This document shows positions 12,050 through 22,832 of a DNA stretch of 64,000 bases, in pieces. A program made the position numbers and the translations under genes. The stretch covers positions 1,054,001-1,118,000 of the forward strand of contig NC_134941.1 of assembly GCF_051020765.1 (NCBI RefSeq). The letters are read 5' to 3'. A model generated the notes under the pieces. The model had not been told where the DNA came from. It saw only the letters and a program-made list of their open reading frames with translations, and did not search any database. Source of the stretch: Lasioglossum baleicum (taxonomy: Eukaryota > Arthropoda > Insecta > Hymenoptera > Halictidae). Each line of letters opens with the position of its first letter. Position 1 is the first letter of the stretch.

Positions 12050-14095
12050 CATTTTCAGAAAGATTGTCGTTCATTCAAAACTGGATCGTTTCGCGGAAAT
12101 TATAGACAATTTCGTCGTGGCCGTGGCAGATACCAGCACAGAGGAAATTATCACAGTGTTCGAAATGAGTATAAAAGGCCTCAAGAAAAGGACGCGCAGG
12201 GAAGTTGTTTTGTAACAGAGGTGAACATGTCAAACATAACCTATGAAGGTGCACAAAATGAAATGCAACTGAAGTGGTTGTTGGACAGTGGGTGCACTGA
12301 CCACATTGTAAATGAAGATATGTATTTTGATGAATGTGTTACACTCAAAGTTCCAGTAAACGTAAAGGTTGGTGACGGTCGCGTACTGCAAGCAACTAAG
12401 TCAGGAACAATAACAACATTCTTCTCAGTGTACAACGAAAGGGTGAAAGTAGTGCTACCAGACGTGTACTTTGTAAAAAATATGGAAGCAAATTTGATAA
12501 GCTACGCAAAAGTGACAGACAAGAATACGATAATATCCAAAGGAGACTTTACCAAAATTTATAATCAAAATAGGAAGCTGGTTGCTATGGCAAAAAAGGA
12601 AAATGGATTGTATAAAGTTACAAGCGATTGTAATGCAGAAAAGATGGAAAGAAAAGCAAATATAATAAATAAGGTAAGTGAAACACACATAACGTTAAAG
12701 GAAAAATGGCACCGTATACTAGGGCATGTAAACTTCAATTATTTGAGTATTTTATGCAAAAATGTGAGTTACTGACAGGGGCACCAAAGGAGCTGGAGCA
12801 CGAATATATGAAATGTGCTATATGCATACAAAATAAAATGCACAATTTGCCATTTGAAAACCGTAGAAACAGAGCAACAGAGATATTGGAAATAGTCCAT
12901 ACGGATCTGAATGGGCCACACACAACTACAGGAAATGGTGGAAAAAAGTATTTCCTGTCATTTATTGATGATTTCAGCAAACTGGCAAAGGTCTACTGTA
13001 TTAAATCCAAGGAACAAGTGTTTGATTGCTTCATGGAGTATGTAAATGAAGTCCACAATATAACTGGCAAGTTTATTAAAACATTAAGGTGTGATAATGG
13101 AAAAGAATATATAAATTCAAATGTTTATCGTTTTGCACGAGAAAAAAGAATTCGTATAAACCCGTGCCCTCCATATGTCCATGAACTGAATGGCACAGCA
13201 GAAAGGTATAATAGATCAATAATGGACATGGCAAGATGCTTGCTAGCAGAATCAAAGGTAAATAGAAGCTATTGGTCAGAAATTGTAAGAACAGCGGCTT
13301 ATCTAAAAAACTGAACACTGGCTAATACCATTGAAAGAAAAACACCATTTGAAATATTCTTTGGTAAAAGGCCATGCGTTAATAACCTACGATTATATGG
13401 AAGTACAGTTTTTGTTCGAGTACCAGAAGTCAAGAGGAAATCAAAGTGGGATAAGAAAGCAGAATCTGGAATTCTCCTAGGATACACGGATGTTGGATAC
13501 AGGATTCTTATAAATAATAGAATAGTGACAGCCCGACATGTAGATGTCATTGAAGAAGACATAAAATGTATTGGATTTAAGGATATCGATGAAATTGAAG
13601 AAGAACGTCAATCGAATAACAAAAGTGATGAAGAAGGACATCAATCGAATAATAAAGGTAATGAAGAAGAACAATATAATACAAATATAAGCTTGAAGGA
13701 AGAACAACGTGACAATGTAGAAGAAGAGGATGAGGAACTGATACTAAGAAGATCCGTAAGAGAGAAAAGACCACCTGTTCGATATGGAAGTGAAGGGTCA
13801 TGTAAATTAGTATACGTCAATTATTGCAATGCAAATGTACCTGTTATATTTAAGGAGGCGGTCACAAGCAATGAAGCCAAATATTGGATGGAAGCTATGG
13901 ATCGTGAGATGGACAGTATCAATAAGAACGAAACCTGGACGTTAGTGAATAAACCAAAGGATAAAATTGCCTTAGATGTAAAATGGATCTATAAAAGGAA
14001 ATCAGAGAATACCTACAAATAAGAAAGAAGAAGTCGAAGACACATACTCACCAGTGGCGAAGATGCTGTTAATTTTTAAACAGAGTATATTCGTG
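12050..14095 (+). pseudogene. Ty1/Copia gag-pol remnant
   Basis: Copia elements encode a polyprotein in the order Gag, protease, integrase, reverse transcriptase, RNase H. Visible here: an Arg/Gly-rich Gag tail (about 12055-12220); protease LLDSGCTDHIV (about 12281-12313); the GAG-pre-integrase motif WHRILGHVN (about 12707-12733); a CAICIQNK zinc-finger half; and the integrase triad in HTDLNGP, RCDNGKEY and ELNGTAERYN. Next come the integrase tail and a Glu/Asn-rich linker (13315-13760), then the reverse transcriptase N-terminal region, which breaks off after YSPVAKM (about 14062). Lesions: a frameshift near 12765, a TGA stop at 13312-13314, a deletion before 14026, and loss of the remaining RT and RNase H. 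No LTRs are recognisable at its edges. The integrase triad itself is intact. The copy is non-functional. Confidence 0.88.
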
Positions 14096-14238
14096 ATATA
14101 ATAGTGAGATGAACTCGTTAACCGCTCGACCGATCCTCTTCTCGCATCCTATTTTTCGTCTAACCGTCCCGTCGTTTTCGTGCTTCAGCGTGCATTTCGA
14201 ATTTCGACACTCTAAATGCCCTTCCTAAATTCTATATA

Positions 14239-14755
14239 GGTACTCACATCCTCTCCTGCTTGAAGAACGCACTGTAGCTGCGTTGGGGTTGACGGTGAAG
14301 CTGCGTTGGAGGTGACGGTGAAGCTGCGTTGGGGTTGACAGTGAAGCAGCGTTAGAGTCCTGGAATCAAAAAAGGAAACAAGATATTAAATAATCTTCTA
14401 TTAATTATTCTTCTATTTAAGATGTTGGAAAGAAAATATATACATACATAAAATGTAATATAATATGTATAGAAAATATATAGGTACTCACATCCTCTCC
14501 TGCTTGAAGAACGCACTGAAGCTGCGTTGGGGTTGACGGTGAAGCTGCGTTAGAGTCCTGGAATCAAAAAGGGAAACAAGATATTAAATAACCTTCTATT
14601 AATTATTCTTCTATTTAAGATGTTGAAAAGAAAATATATACATACATAAAACGTAATATAATATGTATAGAAAATATATAGGTACTCACATCCTCTCCTG
14701 CTTGAAGAACGCACTGAAGCTGCGTTGGGGTTGACGGTGAAGCTGCGTTAGAGTC
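14239..14755. repeat. Tandem array, units about 200-245 bp, right of Copia
   Basis: GGTACTCACATCCTCTCCTG begins units at 14239, 14483 and 14681. Each continues with AAGAACGCACTG, GCTGCGTTGGGGTTGACGGT repeats and an AT-rich part. The whole is the reverse complement of elements at 10290-10745 and 11790-11910, so the Copia remnant lies between inverted arrays. Confidence 0.8.
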
Positions 14756-14758
14756 CTA

Positions 14759-15235
14759 TAGACGCGACAGCCTCGGGGGGATTTGGTCGCATCTACCGTA
14801 CAGGGTAGCTATTTTTTGAGCTTCAAAGACCGAGCCGAACGCAGAGATGGACAGCGCGTGTAAAGAGAGACCGCGCGTGGCCGAAACGAGTGCGACTGTC
14901 CGCGTCTGTTTCTTTCCAATACGCTGTCCTTCATTGCGTTCGAAATGTTCATCGTCAATTAAACCTCTAAATACAGTTGAAATATCGTGCTTGCAGAAAA
15001 ATGCCACGAATATATTGGTGGAAGTTTCATAAAAAAATGAATAATGATAAAAAAGATTGAATATTGGTGTTACATTGTGAGGACGCACGGGCATTTGAAC
15101 TGTGCCGACGACTGCGCCTCTCCGCGTCGCATTAGTAGTGGTTCACATGGATATACCGAGCCGAGATCAGATTACTAAGTTGAGGGGGGGGGGATGTTCT
15201 TGGTCGCATCTATCGTGTAGAAATTGTTGCGTCTA
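14759..15235. mobile_element. MITE with TA target duplication
   Basis: The ends TAGACGCGACA and TGTTGCGTCTA are reverse complements with one mismatch, flanked by TA at 14757-14758 and 15236-15237. The interior (477 bp) holds two direct copies of GGTCGCATCTA near the ends and no transposase. TA duplication points to the Tc1/mariner superfamily. It abuts the Copia-flanking array. Confidence 0.65.
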
Positions 15236-15549
15236 TAGAACATTTACTGTACTTACGAAAATTGATGTTAAATTAATTTTTGTTAAAATTCCGTCTGAAA
15301 TCTTACCTGCAAAAATTAAATTAGATCATGCTACTCAAGTGCAATTTATAGGGGTTCAACTCAAATAGATTAAAATTAAAATAGGTTTAAATAAACTTAA
15401 TGTTCCCACACAAAGTTCCAAGTTCCAAGGGTGGAAATAAGACTAGAGTATTCCAGGAATATTTATGTTTCAAGTTCGGCTTGGAATTTTTGAAAAGAAA
15501 AAAGGCAGGGTTGATTCTGCTTACAGTTTGCATTAACATAAATTATGAT

Positions 15550-15800
15550 TGTGTATAAGATCAAATATGTTTTTACAAATTCTGCTTGAAATCTTCACAG
15601 TAAAGGGTTCAAATTGAATGAAATCTTCAAGTAGTATAGGGAATGTTCTGTTTAAAATGTTCACTAATTGTAAGACCAATTATACTTCTGTATAAAATAA
15701 AATATGCTTATACAAATTCTGCTTCAATCAATTTCAAGCAGTATGTATAGGGTATATAGTGCTTAAAATGTTCACTAACAACAAGATAGATTATACTTTC
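15550..15800. repeat. Degenerate direct duplication, about 138 bp apart
   Basis: GTATAAGATCAAATATG (15553) and GTATAAAATAAAATATG (15691) start two diverged copies that both contain ACAAATTCTGCTT and AAAATGTTCACTAA. Non-coding. The rest of 15240-16400 has no gene that I can support. Confidence 0.5.
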
Positions 15801-16598
15801 TGAGGCAGTAGGAATCGGAAATATTTTAGATAGGAAACATGTCAGATATAAATGTATCAAGCAACTTAACGTCGAATAACGTTCCTAATTAATTTCCGAA
15901 ACTGTGCAACCAATTTACTGGGTTTCCAGCGTTTTCCATGCTCCGCACGTGCGGCATTAAATCAATGTTGCACCCCATTGCGTGTTACTCGGCCCGAGAG
16001 ACAGAGGAACCCGCGGTCTTTTCCCCTGTTCCGCGTGCGTACGTGACGACGTTACGTATACTTCGCAATTTCTTGACTATTTCCACGAGCTATTCGCCTG
16101 GAACAATTCCGGAAAACTACCCTCGCGCATTCCGGGCTCGAAATAAATTTTCACCGTGATGTATCTATCAATCTCCCGGAAGCTTGCAGCTTGCTATCGA
16201 TACTTGGAACAGCGATGAAATATGTAACACCTTGCCTCATGACCTCTCCCCCCTTTTCATAAAAAGAAGATTGTTTCACTGCCAGAACACAAGCTCTTTA
16301 CCGCAGGTATTTAAAATTGCCATTATTGAAATTACTTCATTCTGTGTAATTTAAAAGCTTCATTTATTCTGTAGTAGCGAAAAGTGCATTTCTGGACATA
16401 CAGTGCTGTGAATAATTATAAACTCAACCATGTTTTTATGTTTTTCATAGTACTGGAACAAAAATTGACGAAACTGTTTATGCATTTTTATATTCTAATA
16501 CGAAACAAAAGTGAGCAAACAAAATATATTAGTTTTGTTCCTCAGAACTCTTGAAAAAAATGGCATTTGTTCTTAAAATTGTGGTTTAAGCTGTGAAC

Positions 16599-17979
16599 AC
16601 AGCGGCGGACCAAGGCAAGTGGGAGCCCTAAGCGGTCAAAATTTCGGCCCCCTTCCCCCCAACAAAAAGTTTCAAGAAAACTCTCATTAAGTTATAAACA
16701 AAAAAGAAAAGTAATCAGAAATTCCATACCATAAGACATTAAATAAATTTATTAAAAAACATACATACATTTTACACATTTTTTATTTCATATGAATTTC
16801 CGTCTTGCTTTGTTTCTTGCAAATTCATGAATTATTTTGGCAGTATCAATTCGGCTTAAAATTTTCAGCTCCATATACAGAATAGCCATATCATTTAGCG
16901 TTTCTTCTCCCATAGTGCTCCTTAAATAATTTTTTACACGCTTTAAAACAGAAAACGATCTTTCTCCTGACGCATTAGATAACGGAATTGTTAAACAAAA
17001 TTTCAATAATAATTCAACATTCGGAAATGTGCAAGACATTTCTTTGGCTGCTCGATAGATGTCTGGTGTGATTTTTATGCTGTCCTCGTTTTCTTTCAGA
17101 AACATTAAAAAATGGTCACACATTCATCTTCATAGTATAAACATCAATATCATTTTTGTAAATATCCTTCAACTTACTCATCGCGATCCTTTTTTCTTCT
17201 TTTGATAAATTCAAATAAAAAAATATTCGAAATGGCTCTACACAACTTCATACGCTTGAATTCTTCGAGATAGTTCTGAATGAAATGAAATTAATTGACT
17301 ATAAAATGTTCTCTTATTGTAAATTCATATCCGACTTCTTTGTTTTCATAAAAAAACATTTTTCTCTTTTTGTGTCTGCGAGTTTGTCCTTCTTCTACAT
17401 TAAATGATAGCCCTGAAAAATCAGTTGCCTCTTTTTCAAGTTTTTCAAATTCTTCTCTGAAATTATTTATAAAATTTTTTAATGACTTCAGTAGGGTAGA
17501 TCCTTTCAATAGTTCGCACTCCACTGATTGCAGTGATTTATTAGTAGCATTTGTTCTTTGTAAAATAGTATTCCAAATCACTATCATTAGGGCGGTTTCA
17601 TATTTGTCCAGTTTTGTCAGGAGTGAAGTCGCCTCCACTATGGTATAACTTTTCTTCTTCTTTTACTTAGTTGTTCGCAAGAAATTCTGGAAATTGCACA
17701 AATCCGTGCCGTTCGCCGTTGTGCGCGGTTCGTCGAAATGTTCAGGTCTGTACGAGGCATTACGTTTTGTTCACAAGAACATAAATATTGTGACAAAAAT
17801 AATTGCACAATATGTATTTATTATTTATATTAGATTTTTTCGATTATTTTATGGAGGGTTTTTTGAACCTTTTCGGTCATTTCCAAAATCTTTAAGATAT
17901 TTTAAGAGCTCGGGGCCCCTTGGTATCCGGGGCCCCCCGCGACCGCTTAGTCCGCGTACCGTTGCCCTAATCCGCCTCT
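16599..17979 (-). mobile_element. hAT element nested in the Tc1/mariner-type element
   Basis: The ends carry AGCGGCGGACCAAGGC (left) and, in reverse complement, AGAGGCGGATTAGGGC (right), matching at 12 of 16 positions; the GGCGGA core is typical of many hAT ends. CTGTGAAC occurs directly before (16591-16598) and after (17980-17987), an 8-bp target duplication as expected for hAT. The duplication lies inside the mariner-like sequence, so hAT came second. Confidence 0.82.
16788..17638 (-). pseudogene. hAT transposase remnant (C-terminal part)
   Basis: hAT transposases cut and paste DNA through an RNase-H-like domain and dimerise through a conserved C-terminal region. On the minus strand 17638-17291 reads a helical segment with NATNKSLQSVECEL, typical of TTF/ZMYM1-like hAT proteins. 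After about 170 bp of broken frame, 17123-16788 carries the dimerisation motif LSNASGERSFSVLKRVKNYL followed by the usual C-terminal helix. The zinc finger, the first catalytic Asp region and most of the RNase-H-like core are absent. At least one frame break separates the two pieces. It belongs to the element at 16599-17979 and cannot be autonomous. Confidence 0.82.
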
Positions 17980-18330
17980 CTGTGAACAAGTATAAACTCA
18001 TAATTAATTTTAATATCTTTCATTTAGTATTTAGTACATTTTCCTTTATTTTATTATTACTGTCACTAAGGAGATCTGACAAAACTTCACATAAACGTTC
18101 TGAATGACGTATGACAGTGACTGAGTTTATAAACATTCACAGCTCAAATCTCCTTGTTTTGAAACATTCAGCTACTACATTTCACGAAGAAGAGATAGCA
18201 AGAAACTGTTAACATAGAAAAGGTCGTACTACCTCATCATAAATGTATTAAAACTTACTTAGTGGATTCTTGGAAATAATAACGAAAAAATACAGGAAAT
18301 AAATGTGAGTTTTAATTATTCACAGCACTG

Positions 18331-19461
18331 TAGTAAGACTAGTAGGTATTTACACAGAAAAGCACACAGGTGTAAGTTAAAATTTTTAGAATGACTGTAT
18401 GTAATGAATGTGTTTTATTTTTTATTTTTCGAGAATAGTGGGGTTTAAATACTTTTTGGATCGACTGTTTGTCTGACGTTGCTGTTCATGATCGAACGTT
18501 TCGTATGTAGCACCCTAATAAAGTGTCCATCCAAGTGTTGTGACAGTATAAAGGGAAGACTAACATGAAGAAACTCGTGTTCATCGTGGAACGAGACTCG
18601 GGCCAAGAACGGTGGTTGCAGACCGTCCTCACCCCCGATAGGGGTAGTTGGCAGATTTATCGGTCACGATGCAGCGGTTCCAGGCTGCCTATCGGCCGTT
18701 CGACAGCGTATTCGCAGCCAGGAACTGAAAAGACAACGGGTAGCGAGCCAGTCGCGGTCAGAATAGTAAACAAGCCTTGCCAACCATCCTCGTATTCTGC
18801 GAGGTTCGCCGACGGTCACGCGTTTCGCGTGAGTTTGTCGAACTCTCGCGTTTCCACCGAGGCGGACACGATGAATTTCACACGACGATTACGTCCCCGG
18901 TACCGTTTCCTTCCCCCGCTTTTCGAGACCACGGCCCCTCGATACAACAGTTTACCACTGCTTACTAATAGTATCGTGACTGCCGGCGATAATGAACGCG
19001 TAATTACCTCGAGTGTAACAGCTTTTTATTATTACCACGCTTATATTAACTTGCCGAGTTGTCGTTGTCGTTGTCGTTCACGTTGTCGTTGTTGTATGCG
19101 TCAAATCGTGTAATCGAATTTTAAACCACTTCCCGATAAGCTAGAGACTTGAAACTTTAAACATAGCTCAGAACTGGGTGACAATGCAATATTAAAAAAC
19201 AAATTTAAAAAAAACTATGCGTTTAGGAGATATAAACTATTAAAAATTTAACCATTACACCTCCCCGCGCGACGCTCGGTAGTACGTCATCGCGGCCAGC
19301 GATCCTCACTCCGCGCGCCAGCGCTCCCTACTCCACTACGTGTTCCCACTCCGACTCATCCCCACTCCACTGGCCCACTTCGCATCGAAGGAGCTCAGTT
19401 TACTTACTGAGTTGGTTAGGATTAGGTCGGGGTGGAGGGTGACAAGGACCGGCGATTCTGC
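18331..19461. other. No supported gene
   Basis: A 182-codon frame at 18565-19113 is open, but it has no domain, ends in a TTGTCG simple repeat (about 19063-19095, giving a Cys/Arg-rich tail), and shows no related copy. I do not call it. The remaining sequence is unremarkable. Confidence 0.45.
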
Positions 19462-19469
19462 TCGGTAAC

Positions 19470-19686
19470 CATAGACATATAGAGATAGACTGCGCCGTCT
19501 TATGGGCGAGTTGAAGCCCACAATGGCGGCGCGCGGTACAAAGAGTGAGAGAGAGAGCATTAGCCGGGGTCCATAGCGCTCTCTTTCCAATTGATGTATT
19601 TATTGATGTTTTATTTTTGTTTTTTGCCGCCATTGTGGGCTTCAGCGCTTCGTACAGGCCGCGCAGTCTATCTCTATATGTCTATG
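19470..19686. mobile_element. MITE with 8-bp target duplication (hAT-type)
   Basis: CATAGACATATAGAGATAGA at the left end is mirrored at the right end over 26 bp (through ACTGCGC), and AAGCCCACAATGGCGGC lies inside each arm in inverse orientation. TCGGTAAC flanks both sides (19462-19469 and 19687-19694). The 217-bp unit has no transposase. The 8-bp duplication suggests hAT mobilisation. Confidence 0.85.
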
Positions 19687-19932
19687 TCGGTAACCAGCTC
19701 GCGATCGTCACTACAAACCAATATGGCGGCGCCCTTACCTGTCAAAAACACTGCAATAGCTCCTGAACGATTGATCCTACAGAATGGAAACTTCTATTTC
19801 CAGCCGCCACACATGACACAATATTTTTCCTTTTACAAAAGATGGTTGAATTTACTGGTTGAAGTGGTAATTAAAATCGATTACAAGATATGTAAAGACT
19901 AAAAAGTAGAAAATAAAAAAATATATAAAAAA

Positions 19933-20120
19933 CCACGCTTATATTAAATTGCATTAAAAAGGAGAAAATAATTTTTTTAGACATTAGCGACAATAAATAA
20001 AAGCGTGGAGCGCTAAACTATATTGACGCAATCTTCATGGGCGCTCCACGCTTTTATTTATTGTCGCTAATGTCTAAAAAATTATTTTCTCCTTTTTAAT
20101 GCAATTTAATATAAGCGTGG
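19933..20120. mobile_element. Near-perfect palindromic element, arms about 80 bp
   Basis: CCACGCTTATATTAAATTGC begins the left arm and its exact complement ends the right arm. The arms run about 80 bp each with a single-base length difference in an A/T run, around a loop of about 26 bases. Transcribed RNA would fold into a long hairpin. No target duplication is clear. A CCACGCTTATATTAA copy also occurs alone near 19036. Confidence 0.82.
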
Positions 20121-20719
20121 TTGTTTGAGATCGGATCGAGAGTCTGGGATCGTTAGCGGGTGAAAGAACGGAACACTGTATGCCAAGAACAACTGCATTG
20201 ACAGAACACTATGTGTAACAAATAGCTGTATTTAACTGTGTAACAAACTGTGTTAAACGATGTGCGAACCAGCGGTGTAGCGAAAAGCGGTGTGAAACGA
20301 GATGTTAACGGTCGTACGAAGCGGTGGTAACGAGCTGAGACAGTGACCGTTAACCGAACGAATGCCTCTTGATCCGCCAGTGCGTGCCGAAAATCACGCG
20401 TTCGGCGTATCGCGAAGTGGGGGGTCGCGCGGCTGACGTGACGTCATCCGCTCGGCTACGCGACGTCGGTTGGAGCGCATCAGCCAGGTCTAGATCGGCC
20501 GGAACGGTTTTTAAAAAGTTTTTTTATATATTTTTATGTAACAAGATTCTGAGCGTTGAAATTTTTATTTCAATTAAAAAATGAAACTAGATAATATGGA
20601 AAAAAATAGCTGCGTAGTTTATTTCTCTATGAATTTTGAGAATTTTGTTACAGATTCTATACAAACTTGATATTCGTTTAGAAATTGTTTTCTCATACAG
20701 GAGAGAAATACATACATAT
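20121..20719. other. No supported gene
   Basis: Mixed sequence with short frames only. GTGTAACAAA-type motifs recur around 20212-20250. Nothing identifiable as gene, LTR or inverted-repeat element. Confidence 0.4.
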
Positions 20720-22531
20720 TGTCACGTTAGCCTTTTTCTGACGAGCGGTTTGACTCGCGGAAGCCGGTTAACTTCGGGCCTTGCAGGCTCTGAGACCAGG
20801 CCGCGTGCAAGCTGAGAACACGCGGTCCGCCCGAGACAATACGAGACTCGAAGATTCGACGATTTCGTCACGAAAAACTAAAGGTTCGGGCGCCAGGCAC
20901 CGCTAGGATGCCACACGAAACGCGGAACAATGCTCGAGCTCGGAGAAGCCGAGGCCGAGAGTCGAATCTTCGAGATACGCGGATCGAAAACGACGTCGCG
21001 ACTAAGCCAGATGGTTCGAACACGGAATGACTAGGACGGCCCTCTCGGCAGGACAGATCTCACAGGGGATCGAATAATTCGAAAGCGATATGGTCTCGAG
21101 CTATTTATTTCAGCAGTCGGTGAAGTACAAAATCAGCGGCCACGTGGCCGCGACCCGAGAGCCCGCGCTCTTCGTACAAGATAGCGAGAAGATGGTCGTT
21201 CGCCGCGCGGTTGTCTTACCGATTTCGCTCGCAACGATACCGCTGACAATTACCGTTGTTTCGTTCGCAACGAACTTCGGAAACGCGAGGCGCAGATGAC
21301 CGGCGAACTGCGAGACTGCCGCGATGACTTCCGTACGTGATTCGCCCCGACGCGTACGTTATCGATTACGCGATCGAACGCCGACGGAAAGAATACGCGC
21401 TTCGACAGGAGACACAGGATTCGAGAAACGCGAAGATACCGAAAAGATTACTCTCACGAACGCGACTCCTCGTAAGACACTCTTTCGCACGCAATTTACA
21501 GAGGAAAACTCTCACGAAATATTCACGAAAACCTCAAAGCATTCCGAGAGGAATGCGAGCGAATTATCGAGGACGGAACGGGAAGCGTTCGTCCTCTCGC
21601 GTCGAAGGTCGAGCCGTCGCGCAACGAAAATACCGAATGGATCACAAGTGCGACTTACCGTTTCTCGTGGTCTTTCAATTCTTCTCGTATTTCAACGGCT
21701 CCCGATAGCGTGGGCATGGCCTGAACGCAGGTGAACGGTATCCTAAGCGGCACGAGACCCTCTAACAGGCACTTCACGATCTTTGATGCAACTTGCAATA
21801 ATTCTCAACGCGAGTACAACGGCGAGACACGTGAAGCGGTAACGAAAGCCAGCGCGACAGTGATCCATCGATTTTCGGCCGCCTAGCGGATCGAACTCGG
21901 CTCCCCCCCACTCGATCGCTTTTCCGAATTTCCTATGGCGTGTTTCCACGGCGTGAACTCTATGGCACAGGAGCGTACCCTCTTCGCGTCCTAGGGCCCC
22001 GGACAATCACGAAATTGGTCAAGGAGCTTATCGCTCGCTTGACCGGCGGAGGGGCTTCCTCTTCTTGGCTACGAGGGCACCGACCCCGGGGCAGCTCTCC
22101 CTTGATGGGGCGAGACGACGTCAGGGTTTTCCGTCGGTCCGTATCGGACGAGATGTTCGAAAGCTGCTGTCCTGGCGGCGCCTCCGGTTTGCTTGCCGAG
22201 TGTCCTCGCACCAAGCTCTAATTTCTCGAAATCGGCCATTTGCTTTTCCGTCGGGCGCTTCCTGGCTGCGGGATGCTATTACGTTCCCGTGATAATTCGG
22301 AAGATCGGTGGTTCCTTCTGCGCGTTCCATATACGGCCCTGAAACTTGCCGTTCTCGGCACGCGCGACAGATGTCATTAGGAGGTCCTCGATAATATCGG
22401 GATCTCTTAGGGGAGCGCTCTCGAATCCTGTCTCGGTACGTGTCCCGTTAGAGGGCGGTCCGGTCCTTTACCGTTCTCGAACATACGCGAAGTTACCGGA
22501 GAAGGGACGTCGCAAACGTTGCAACGTCACA
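20720..22531 (-). mobile_element. Long 3' LTR of a Gypsy element (family A)
   Basis: The segment starts TGTCACG and ends CGTCACA, i.e. TG...CA ends in either orientation. A C-rich run (22533-22549, a G-rich polypurine tract on the minus strand) lies directly beside its right edge. That places it as the 3' LTR of a minus-strand element. Length is about 1.81 kb. It is related to, but diverged from, 22833-24474: both carry CGGGCGCCAG followed by GCCACACGAAA. Many frames of 60-160 codons on both strands are chance products of high GC content. Confidence 0.65.
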
Positions 22532-22560
22532 ACTCTCCCCCCCCCCCTTAAAATGGACCG
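22532..22560 (-). other. Polypurine tract next to the 3' LTR
   Basis: On the minus strand this reads AAGG followed by a run of G and AGAGT immediately before the LTR start TGTGACG. It is the expected primer site for plus-strand DNA synthesis of the family A Gypsy element. Confidence 0.6.
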
Positions 22561-22832
22561 GACCGACACGATTTCGCCGACCCTGTGATCCGCGGCTGGA
22601 CAGGTGAGAGAGCGTTCCTCCCTAAGAGATGTCCTTTACACAACGGAGTCTTCACCACAGAGCGACAACCACGCCCTACGAATACCATACAACAAAACAC
22701 AGACAGCACAAGCGAACGACAATCCCTGATGACTGCACCTGAACCTCGGACGAGCTATAGGCGTCGGTTGACCTGTGGAGGGGATCGGGTGTCTCGAAAG
22801 AAATCTTTCACGCTAATTATGAGAGATGATAC

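Larger units (their letters stand above)
16402..18330. mobile_element. Tc1/mariner-type element, split by a hAT element
   Basis: Terminal inverted repeats CAGTGCTGTGAATAATTA (16402) and TAATTATTCACAGCACTG (ends 18330) are exact reverse complements over 18 bp, flanked by TA at 16400-16401 and 18331-18332. Without the hAT insertion the element would be about 540 bp. It has no transposase frame, so it is a non-autonomous element or MITE. The CAGTG start and TA duplication fit Tc1/mariner. Confidence 0.82.

Noticed and set aside
18565..19113. 182-codon open frame on the plus strand
   Set aside because: No domain, no copy elsewhere in the window, and the tail is a TTGTCG repeat. Chance frame more likely.
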